Positions 1 through 5,689 of a DNA stretch of 7,057 bases are shown one piece after another (the first letter of the stretch is position 1; each line of letters opens with the position of its first letter). The stretch is taken from positions 1 through 7,057 of the forward strand of contig JAUXTV010000022.1 of the NCBI GenBank assembly GCA_030679025.1, written 5' to 3'. Source of the DNA: Candidatus Woesearchaeota archaeon (GTDB taxonomy: Archaea > Nanobdellota > Nanobdellia > SCGC-AAA011-G17 > UBA489). Below the pieces are notes generated by a model. It was not told the DNA's origin, searched no databases, and worked only from the letters and a program-made list of their open reading frames with translations. A program made the position numbers and the translations under genes.

Positions 1-2
1 TT

Positions 3-716
3 TTTAGCGATAAATCTTGCCCGATGTGCATCAAATTTAAATTTTCCAGTGGGCACTATGCGAAATAACAAATGATATTTGCGACAGAATTCTTCTAATT
101 TTCTAAGTTGTATTTCATCTTCATTTGGATTTTCATCAAGAAGATTTGGTGCTGAAGTATTTTTATAACTTGTTAAATCGTCTTCTAAACCTCTAAGAGC
201 TTGGTGATGCTTATAAAAAAATTGCTCAAGAAATCTCTGCGCTTCATCTTGTTTTGAATTATGAGGATCATCTTCATTTCTTGATGCCTGGTGTAAAAGC
301 TCATTCATTTCTAAGGATTCCCTTTTAGATAGTGTTGGAAATTTTGGAGTTTTTTTACTTTTTTTAATGAAATAATATCCTTCAATCTTGCCACTTTCAG
401 GATTGTGTTGAGCGACGATCATACCAGTATGATAAAGCTGTGAGAACAAAGTACCAAGGTCTTTAAAAGAAGGTAAGGTATTCATATAATCGCGTGGACT
501 TGAATGATTATGAATGCTCGTGTATCCTCTTGGAAGCTGGCCTGAATGTGCCATGGAAAAAACTTTTTTTAAGTCGACAGTTACTAAACGTGAACTGCTC
601 GATCCCATAATATTCGCTAATTTCCCAGTAGTTTTAGCATATAGATATTCTCTTTCTTCAAGATTTGAAGTCTCAGCTTCTAAAACATCAGTAGGAGATT
701 TTCCCTTTTTAGGCAT
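3..716 (-). CDS. Putative JAB/JAMM-like metal-dependent hydrolase, partial (3' end outside window)
   Basis: An open frame of 238 codons reads from the ATG at 716-714 to the left edge without a stop, so the C-terminus is missing. The N-terminal third contains GYTSIHNHSS followed by LPSFKDL, giving His69-x-His71-x11-Ser83-x2-Asp86. This resembles the zinc-binding HxH...SxxD pattern of JAB/JAMM (MPN+) proteins, which act as isopeptidases or other metallohydrolases. Glu21, Glu22 or Glu24 upstream could be the catalytic glutamate. The usual Pro after the second His is replaced by Ser, and the spacer is longer than usual, so the assignment is tentative. From about residue 120 the protein becomes charged and probably helical, with many Lys, Glu, His and Asn, and matches nothing I recognise. 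The start is supported by a TATA box about 26 bp upstream, implying a leaderless mRNA. It is transcribed divergently from the lipoprotein gene. The actual substrate cannot be told from the sequence. Confidence 0.6.
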   Translation of the reverse strand, partial: MPKKGKSPTDVLEAETSNLEEREYLYAKTTGKLANIMGSSSSRLVTVDLKKVFSMAHSGQLPRGYTSIHNHSSPRDYMNTLPSFKDLGTLFSQLYHTGMIVAQHNPESGKIEGYYFIKKSKKTPKFPTLSKRESLEMNELLHQASRNEDDPHNSKQDEAQRFLEQFFYKHHQALRGLEDDLTSYKNTSAPNLLDENPNEDEIQLRKLEEFCRKYHLLFRIVPTGKFKFDAHRARFIAK

Positions 717-737
717 AATAAAAATGGATTAAAGAAA

Positions 738-745
738 GATATAAA
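738..745 (-). promoter_or_regulatory. TATA box of the JAMM-like gene
   Basis: The minus strand reads TTTATATC here, centred about 26 bp upstream of the ATG at 716. In archaea transcription starts about 25-30 bp downstream of the TATA centre, so the start site would coincide with the ATG and the mRNA would be leaderless. No Shine-Dalgarno sequence precedes the ATG, which fits. Confidence 0.6.
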
Positions 746-801
746 TCTATGGATTCTATTTTTGCAGCCATGTAATATAGGACATATCCAAAACAGAAAG
801 C

Positions 802-809
802 TTTTTATG
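802..809 (+). promoter_or_regulatory. TATA box of the lipoprotein gene
   Basis: TTTTTATG lies about 26 bp upstream of the ATG at 832 and is preceded by a purine-rich, BRE-like stretch (CAGAAAG, 794-800). The spacing predicts a leaderless transcript. Together with the oppositely oriented TATA box at 738-745 it makes the 115-bp gap a divergent promoter region; I see no further operator-like repeat in it. Confidence 0.55.
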
Positions 810-831
810 TAGCAAAGAGCTCTAAGAAGCA

Positions 832-1473
832 ATGAGAAAAGAAATAATTCTAGCTTTATTAATTTTAACCTTAGTAACTGTGGCTTGCACTACAAGTCCA
901 TCTCTGCCAACACCAACATGTCAACCACCCTATAAGGCATTAGGTTCAACCTGTTGTTTGGATAATAATAACAATAATCAATGCGATGATACAGAAGAAA
1001 AATTAGACTCAAAAGCATGTGAAACAGATGCTAATTGTGAACTCGATCAATGTCTTGGATGTATCAATACAGAATGGGGAAAAGCAAATCCGCAGCGTCC
1101 TGATTGTGCGCAATTCCCTTCTACACAATATGAATGTAAGTGTATTAAGAATGCTTGCAGCGAAGTGCAGAAACTAACAGAGACAAAAATAAGTTCTGGA
1201 GGAAAAGTTCGTTTTGATGAATCGAAATTGCCTCTCAATCTAGAAATGCAAAAAGATACAAAGATTTTATTTATAACAAGTGAAGGTGATGAGGTATATA
1301 GTTTAGACAGCTTGCAAGAATCACAAATTATGATATTCTATGGGAATGACAGATTTACTATCAAAAAAGGCACAAATGAAGTAATAGGTCCTCTCAATTT
1401 CGTATATACTGGTGTTAACCCTCCAAACAGCGGTAATTTCGCTATGATTAAAATTACAGAACCTGAAGCTTAA
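832..1473 (+). CDS. Cysteine-rich secreted lipoprotein, function unknown
   Basis: This 213-residue protein begins with MRKE, a hydrophobic stretch (residues 5-18) and a lipobox-like TVA-Cys19, so it is probably exported and lipid-anchored at Cys19. A Thr/Pro/Ser linker (20-33) follows. Residues 34-55 hold Cys41-Cys42-Leu-Asp and an Asn run ending in QCDDTE, like the CCLDxNxNxxCD segments common in archaeal surface proteins and reminiscent of Asp/Asn-rich calcium loops. Residues 63-109 contain eight cysteines, including CLGC and CKC. Excluding the lipid Cys there are twelve, an even number that could form six disulfides. The rest (about 115-213) has no cysteine and looks beta-rich. The stop codon overlaps that of the convergent valS by 4 nt. 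I recognise no enzyme motif; a binding or structural role at the cell surface is only a guess. Confidence 0.8.
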   Translation: MRKEIILALLILTLVTVACTTSPSLPTPTCQPPYKALGSTCCLDNNNNNQCDDTEEKLDSKACETDANCELDQCLGCINTEWGKANPQRPDCAQFPSTQYECKCIKNACSEVQKLTETKISSGGKVRFDESKLPLNLEMQKDTKILFITSEGDEVYSLDSLQESQIMIFYGNDRFTIKKGTNEVIGPLNFVYTGVNPPNSGNFAMIKITEPEA

Positions 1474-3854
1474 ACACAAAGAGTAACAGAGAAGCTGCCT
1501 TGTTTAATGTCTCGTGCTTGACAGGTCGCTCGTAAGTCTGCAAACACTGGTTCTAGCAATGCATAATCTTTCTTTTCTAAAGTAAGTATAACTTCTGCTT
1601 TCAACGAAACTTTCTGTTGACTCTTGAATTGTCTGACCTCTGATAAAATCTGGACAAATCGATCACCTAATACTAAAGTCTCTTCTGCAAGAAGTTTTTG
1701 GTCAACAGTTGGCCATGCTGAAACATGAATTGATTTGTTTTTCTCCTCTTTCAAGAAGAGTTGCATGTACAGTTCTTCAGTAATGTAAGGCATAATAGGA
1801 GCAAAGAGCTTCAAGAGTGTTAGAAGTGCGGCATGTAAGGTAAATTGTGCGGATGCCCGGGCTTCTTTGCCTCGTTTATCAGGATTATAAAGTCTATCTT
1901 TAACGATTTCTAAATAATAATCACAGAAAATATTCCAGAAAAAATTATCAACTGCGGCTTTAACTGTCCAGAAAGAATATTGATCAAAAGATTCAGTGCA
2001 GTTCTGAATTAATTGTTGTAATTTAGTAAGCAACCACTGATCCATAAGTTCAAGTTTTTGTTTTTTCGAAGGTTTGTCAGTTAAGTGAGAAGCAACAAAT
2101 TGTGCAGCATTCCATAACTTAGTAACTGTTTTTTGTCCATTTACGATTTCTTTTTCCTGGAAAGAAATGTCTTCTCCAACTTTAGCACCAGCAGCCCAAT
2201 AACGAATAGCATCAGCTGAAAATTTCTGTAATAAAACTACTGGATCAATGACATTACCTTTGGACTTCGCCATTTTTTGTCCTTGTGGATCCATAATTAA
2301 TCCAGAAAGAACAATATGGTGCCAAGGAATAGTCTTATGATGTAGCAAACTTTTGACAATAGTATAGAACGACCAAGTTCTGATAATTTCGCTGGCCTGT
2401 AACCTAAGATTCATAGGATAGGAAGAACTAAATTCTTTATTATTTGGCCATCCTAAAACAATTTGAGGAGTCATAGAAGAAGTTGCCCAAGTATCTAAAA
2501 CATCCTGTTCTGGAATAAACTCTTTGCTACCACAAGAACAAGCTTTCTTCGGTTTAGTTTCAAGAGGATCAAGAGGCAAATCCTTCTCTTCGGGCAAGAT
2601 AACATTGTTGCATTTCTTACAAGACCAAACTGGAATAGGAACACCATAAAATCTTTGCCTAGAAATACACCAGTCCCAAGCTAAATTTTCAACCCAATGC
2701 ACATATCGATGTTTCATAAACTCAGGAGTCCAAGTAATCTTGTCAGCTGCTACTATCAAGTCTTCCTTCATGTCTAGAACTCGAATATACCATTGTCGTT
2801 TCTTCAAAAATTCTACTTCAGTCCCACAGCGTTCATGGACATTGACAGCATGTTGGATGGGTTTTTGGTGAGTGAGTAAGTGTTGTTCTTGTAAGTCAGC
2901 GATTATCTGTTTACGTGCCTCTTTCAGGGGTAATCCTTGATACTTGACTGCCAGATCATTCAGATTTCCATGATCATCAAAGAGAACACGTAAAGGTAAT
3001 TTGTATTTTCTCCACCATTCTATATCTGTCTTGTCTCCGAATGTGCAGCACATAACAATACCAGTGCCTTTTGTAGGATCAACTTTCTCATCTGCTAAAA
3101 CAGGAACTTCATAGTTAAAGAGAGGAACTTTAGCAAACTTGCCTTTAAGGTCTTTATACTGCTTATGGCTTGGATGCATCATGAGAGCTACACAAGCAGG
3201 TAAGAGTTCTGGTCGTGTAGTGGAAAGAGTTACATCTTTGCTACCTACCTTGAAGACAATATCATTGAAGGTGCTAGACTGATCAATATTGTCAAATTCT
3301 GCTTGGGCTATGGCAGTCCTGCAAGTAGTGCACCAGGCTACAGGACTTTCTTCTGCATAGATTCTTCCCTTACGATAGAGATCCAAGAAAGAATATTGAG
3401 AGACATAACGGCTATGCTTGTCAATAGTGGAATAGCTTTGGTTAAAGTCGCAAGAGATGCCCATGTCTTTCCAAGGCTGGACAAAAGAAGGTGTTAATTC
3501 AGCTACAGTTTTTGAACACAGTTGAACAAAAGCCTCACGATCCATCTTCACGCCTTTGACATGCTTCAGTTTTTCAACAAGACGTTCAGTAGGTAATCCA
3601 TTGTCATCAGTGCCAAAGGGATAAAGTACTGCTTTTCCTAACATACGATGATATCTCGCAATGAAATCTCCCTGACTATAAGAGAAAGCATGACCAATAT
3701 GCATAGCACCCGATAAAGTAGGAGGTGGTGTATCAATAGAAAAAATATCTTTGGTTTGTTTAGGTTGAATAAACTTATATAACTTTTCCTTTTCCCAATA
3801 CTCTTGCCATTTCTTTTCAGCTTCTTGAGAGTTGTAAGTCTTAGGTTTATCCAT
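1470..3854 (-). CDS. valS: Valyl-tRNA synthetase
   Basis: This class Ia aminoacyl-tRNA synthetase of 794 residues charges tRNA-Val with valine and clears mischarged threonine in its editing domain. The Rossmann catalytic core has the HIGH motif at 52-55 (after PPPTLSGAM) and the KMSKS loop as KMAKS at 527-531. The CP1 editing insertion spans about 190-345, with TTRPE at 212-216 and GTGIVMCCTFGDKTD at about 263-277. Cys175/Cys178 (CTTC), possibly with His340 and Cys343, and Cys412/Cys415/Cys439/Cys441 look like two zinc sites. DTWATSSMTPQI (454-465) is the form seen in archaeal-type ValRS. The helical anticodon-binding domain fills about 600-750, with no long C-terminal coiled-coil arm like that of bacterial enzymes; the protein is rather short for the family. 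The start lies 42 nt after tRNA-Phe and has its own TATA box; a GAGGT about 8 nt before the ATG could also serve as a Shine-Dalgarno sequence. Confidence 0.97.
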   Translation of the reverse strand: MDKPKTYNSQEAEKKWQEYWEKEKLYKFIQPKQTKDIFSIDTPPPTLSGAMHIGHAFSYSQGDFIARYHRMLGKAVLYPFGTDDNGLPTERLVEKLKHVKGVKMDREAFVQLCSKTVAELTPSFVQPWKDMGISCDFNQSYSTIDKHSRYVSQYSFLDLYRKGRIYAEESPVAWCTTCRTAIAQAEFDNIDQSSTFNDIVFKVGSKDVTLSTTRPELLPACVALMMHPSHKQYKDLKGKFAKVPLFNYEVPVLADEKVDPTKGTGIVMCCTFGDKTDIEWWRKYKLPLRVLFDDHGNLNDLAVKYQGLPLKEARKQIIADLQEQHLLTHQKPIQHAVNVHERCGTEVEFLKKRQWYIRVLDMKEDLIVAADKITWTPEFMKHRYVHWVENLAWDWCISRQRFYGVPIPVWSCKKCNNVILPEEKDLPLDPLETKPKKACSCGSKEFIPEQDVLDTWATSSMTPQIVLGWPNNKEFSSSYPMNLRLQASEIIRTWSFYTIVKSLLHHKTIPWHHIVLSGLIMDPQGQKMAKSKGNVIDPVVLLQKFSADAIRYWAAGAKVGEDISFQEKEIVNGQKTVTKLWNAAQFVASHLTDKPSKKQKLELMDQWLLTKLQQLIQNCTESFDQYSFWTVKAAVDNFFWNIFCDYYLEIVKDRLYNPDKRGKEARASAQFTLHAALLTLLKLFAPIMPYITEELYMQLFLKEEKNKSIHVSAWPTVDQKLLAEETLVLGDRFVQILSEVRQFKSQQKVSLKAEVILTLEKKDYALLEPVFADLRATCQARDIKQGSFSVTLCV

Positions 3855-3875
3855 AAAGAAAACCTCGAGAACTTT

Positions 3876-3885
3876 GTTTAAATAG
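3876..3885 (-). promoter_or_regulatory. TATA box of valS
   Basis: The minus strand reads CTATTTAAAC, centred about 26 bp upstream of the valS ATG and only 11 bp beyond the tRNA-Phe 3' end. This would give a leaderless valS mRNA. Readthrough from the tRNA promoter is also possible, because no oligo-T terminator is visible on the minus strand between the two genes. Confidence 0.5.
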
Positions 3886-3896
3886 ATTATGGAATA

Positions 3897-4002
3897 TGGG
3901 CGGAGGGTGATTTGAACACCCGACCCCTACGTCTTCAGCGTAGTGCTCTCCTTAGCCAACTTTTGCCTTATCAGCAACTGTTTCAGGCTGAGCTATCCAC
4001 CC
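3897..4002 (-). tRNA. tRNA-Phe (GAA), interrupted by a 32-nt D-loop intron
   Basis: Read on the minus strand, the gene has a 7-bp acceptor stem GGGTGGA/TCCGCCC (one T-G wobble), discriminator A and no encoded CCA. The D stem is GCTC/GAGC. The anticodon stem CTACG/CGTAG encloses the loop CTGAAGA with anticodon GAA (3934-3936). The variable loop is GGGTC, and the T arm is GGGTG/CACCC around TTCAAAT. The segment between the two D-stem strands is 41 nt, far too long for a D loop. Removing 32 nt (3952-3983) leaves AGCCTGGGA, a typical archaeal D loop with the invariant GG pair, and a 74-nt mature tRNA. An archaeal TATA box lies about 30 bp upstream. The gene precedes valS on the same strand and is divergent from the pilin-like gene. 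Confidence 0.95.
3952..3983 (-). other. tRNA-Phe intron at a non-canonical D-loop site, with BHB splice motif
   Basis: The predicted intron sits between the two conserved D-loop guanines (AGCCTG^AAAC ... GGCTAA^GGA). Its junctions fit a full bulge-helix-bulge. An outer exon helix pairs CTC with GAG. The central 4-bp helix pairs AGCC (5' exon, 3986-3989) with GGCT (intron, 3954-3957). Two 3-nt bulges, TGA (3983-3985) and AAG (3951-3953), each have the cut after the second base. An inner helix pairs AAC with GTT. The rest of the intron forms a TTGC/GCAA hairpin with a 7-nt loop (TGATAAG). This is the substrate shape of archaeal tRNA-splicing endonuclease. The outer helix uses a D-stem register one turn away from the mature one, so the pre-tRNA D arm must refold after splicing. 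Confidence 0.85.
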
Positions 4003-4027
4003 ATAATAGAAAAGGCGCTACCAATGC

Positions 4028-4035
4028 TATTTAAA
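4028..4035 (-). promoter_or_regulatory. TATA box of tRNA-Phe
   Basis: The minus strand reads TTTAAATA, with flanking CTTTAAATA, centred about 30 bp upstream of the first tRNA base. This predicts a transcript with only a few nucleotides of 5' leader to be trimmed. Confidence 0.6.
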
Positions 4036-4051
4036 GATTTCCCAACGTAAG

Positions 4052-4060
4052 TTTTATTAA
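4052..4060 (+). promoter_or_regulatory. TATA box of the pilin-like gene
   Basis: TTTTATTAA is centred about 28 bp upstream of the ATG at 4084, which again fits a leaderless mRNA. It lies back to back with the tRNA-Phe TATA box inside the 81-bp gap between the two genes. Confidence 0.5.
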
Positions 4061-4083
4061 CTCCAAAAAAAGGCAAACTACTA

Positions 4084-4608
4084 ATGAGAAAAGAGTTAGG
4101 GAAAAAAGGTGCCATTGAGCTTTCTATGAATACTATAATTATTGTAGTTATAGGCATCACGATTCTAACATTAGGCTTGCGTTGGATCTATGGTATTTTT
4201 GGTGGTCTTACAGAACAAAGTGATAAAATCAAAACACTATCAGAAGATCAGATTACAACCTTATTTGGTGCAAGTGATAAAGCAGTGAATATTCCAACAA
4301 GCGTCGTTCGCGTACAACAAGGAAAAGAATACAATCTGCGCGTCATGATGCGTAATATCGAAGAAGAAGCACATAAATTCAAATATGTAGTAATCGCAGA
4401 AGAGGGAAAGGCAGGTGCAAACAGTGTTCGATGGTATAATAAAGAAATCGCCTTAACTTCAGGTCAAGGGTTTGAAGATATTGTTACATTCAATTCAGAC
4501 AAGTATGCTTTAGGAACTTATAGATTCAGAGTAGTGTTAACCTGCACAGATTGCACGCCTCTACAGGAAGAATCTGGCCCAGTTATTCTAGAAGTCGTTG
4601 CGAAATAG
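4084..4608 (+). CDS. Archaeal type IV pilin-like protein with class III signal peptide
   Basis: This 174-residue protein starts with a short basic leader ending in KKG (residues 7-9), then AIELSMN and a hydrophobic helix (about 17-32). That is the layout of an archaeal prepilin or archaellin precursor cleaved by a PibD/FlaK-type peptidase between Gly9 and Ala10, with Glu12 just after the cut. The N-terminal helix would anchor the subunit in the membrane or a pilus-like filament. Residues about 70-174 look like a single beta-sandwich with alternating strands and a CTDC pair (Cys154, Cys157) that could form a disulfide or bind metal. No other pilus genes (ATPase, membrane platform, peptidase) are in the window, so it may be a stand-alone anchored surface protein instead. 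A TATA box lies 28 bp upstream. The stop codon is immediately followed by the promoter of the NFACT gene. Confidence 0.75.
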   Translation: MRKELGKKGAIELSMNTIIIVVIGITILTLGLRWIYGIFGGLTEQSDKIKTLSEDQITTLFGASDKAVNIPTSVVRVQQGKEYNLRVMMRNIEEEAHKFKYVVIAEEGKAGANSVRWYNKEIALTSGQGFEDIVTFNSDKYALGTYRFRVVLTCTDCTPLQEESGPVILEVVAK

Positions 4609-4609
4609 C

Positions 4610-4617
4610 TTTTTAAA
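4610..4617 (+). promoter_or_regulatory. TATA box deciding the start of the NFACT gene
   Basis: TTTTTAAA begins 2 nt after the pilin-like stop codon and is centred about 26 bp upstream of the ATG at 4640, the same spacing as the other genes here. This supports the ATG at 4640 over the in-frame TTG at 4598, which lies upstream of the TATA box. It probably drives both the NFACT gene and cysS, since no TATA box precedes cysS. Confidence 0.6.
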
Positions 4618-4639
4618 GGAAGAAATACTGCTGTTAAGT

Positions 4640-5689
4640 ATGATAAGCCTCTCTGCACTCGATATAAAATTTATAGTCCGTGAACTCAAAGAACTAGAGA
4701 GCACTATCGTAGAGAAAATCTATCAGCCAGCAGAAAAAGAGATAATTATTGGACTACATAGTTCAGGTGCTGGAAAAAAGCTTTTGAGAGTGGTTGCTGG
4801 ACAAGTAGCTAACTTAACCAAAGAGAAAGGAGAAAGTAAAGAAAATCCAAGTGCATTTTGTATGACTCTAAGAAAGTATCTCAAGCAGGCTCGAGTCACA
4901 AATGTAGCACAGGCTGAATTTGAACGCATCATAGAGATAACATTTTCCAATGAATATAGGTTAATTCTCGAATTGTTTAGCAAAGGAAATGTAATTTTAA
5001 TAGACAAGGACGGAAAAATCACAGCATTGTTAGAAAGACAAGAATGGAAACATCGAACCTTAGAAAGAGGTCAAACTTATATCTATCCACCTCCAACTAT
5101 AAATCCATTTAAACTCTCTGAAGAAGAATTTCGTGAGAGATACAATCATAGTGAGAAAGAGTCTGCAGTAAAAATTATTGCTTCTGATTTTGCATTGGGT
5201 GGAAAATATGCTGAAGAAGTATGCGCATTAGCAAAAATAGACAAACGAACAAGAAGAATTGATTCTATTAAATTATGGAGAATTATTCAGACTTTAGAAA
5301 GTAAAAAACTAGATCCAAACATCATAGATAAGGGATTAAAAAAAGAAATAAGTCCTATAGAATTAGTTTCTGAAGAAAAAGCAAAAAAACAATATTTCAA
5401 TACTATGAGCGAAGCTCTCGAATCCTATGAAAAGAATTTTGGTGAAGAAGTAGTAGAAAAACAAGAAGAAAAAGAAAAATTAGAAGAGTTAGCTAAGTTG
5501 CAATTAGACCAGATTGAAAACCTCAAGAAAGAAGCAGAGGAGTTCAAGAAAATAGGCGATATGATTTACACAAGATATGCAGAAATAGACAGTCTCATCA
5601 AAGAAGTCAGAGAGAAAAAATGGAAAGTGGAAGATAAAAGAATTATAGAGATGAAAAAAGCTGAAGGAAAAATTGTCATCGAACTATGA
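4640..5689 (+). CDS. NFACT-family protein (RqcH/Rqc2/NEMF relative) lacking the NFACT-R domain
   Basis: The 349-residue protein starts MISLSALDI, the typical N-terminus of NFACT proteins, which bind tRNA-stalled large ribosomal subunits and, in RqcH/Rqc2, add C-terminal tails to stalled chains. NFACT-N covers about 1-160, including KIYQP (26-30). The HhH part contains [17 protein letters not shown] (about 186-202). A coiled coil rich in Glu and Lys spans about 255-325. The protein ends with a short beta strand (GKIVIEL) where relatives continue into NFACT-R, so it is about half the usual archaeal length of roughly 650 residues. Asp8 (LSALDI) is kept, but the family's FDR is FER here (Glu95, Arg96). 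No frameshift is seen: the next gene starts inside the stop codon (ATGA). The start was chosen from the family N-terminus and the TATA box at 4610-4617. Whether it still supports tailing is unknown. Confidence 0.85.
   Translation: MISLSALDIKFIVRELKELESTIVEKIYQPAEKEIIIGLHSSGAGKKLLRVVAGQVANLTKEKGESKENPSAFCMTLRKYLKQARVTNVAQAEFERIIEITFSNEYRLILELFSKGNVILIDKDGKITALLERQEWKHRTLERGQTYIYPPPTINPFKLSEEEFRERYNHSEKESAVKIIASDFALGGKYAEEVCALAKIDKRTRRIDSIKLWRIIQTLESKKLDPNIIDKGLKKEISPIELVSEEKAKKQYFNTMSEALESYEKNFGEEVVEKQEEKEKLEELAKLQLDQIENLKKEAEEFKKIGDMIYTRYAEIDSLIKEVREKKWKVEDKRIIEMKKAEGKIVIEL

Noticed and set aside
514..732. Plus-strand open frame of 72 codons
   Set aside because: It is antisense to the JAMM-like gene, which spans the region with a coherent 238-codon frame and its own TATA box.
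961..990. AAT/AAC-rich tract as a repeat element or CRISPR-like unit
   Set aside because: It is a short in-frame Asn run within the lipoprotein gene, with no repeated unit and spacer structure anywhere in the window.
3951..3990. Alternative splicing of tRNA-Phe leaving AGTTGGCTAAGGA as the D loop
   Set aside because: It leaves a D loop several bases too long and does not produce a 3-nt/4-bp/3-nt BHB, unlike the chosen junctions.
4598..4639. Upstream TTG start extending the NFACT protein by 14 residues and overlapping the pilin-like gene
   Set aside because: The family N-terminus begins at MISLSALDI, the added residues match nothing, and the TATA box at 4610-4617 would lie inside this extension.
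4723..5022. Minus-strand open frame of 99 codons
   Set aside because: It is a shadow of the NFACT-N coding region and has no promoter or recognisable protein features.
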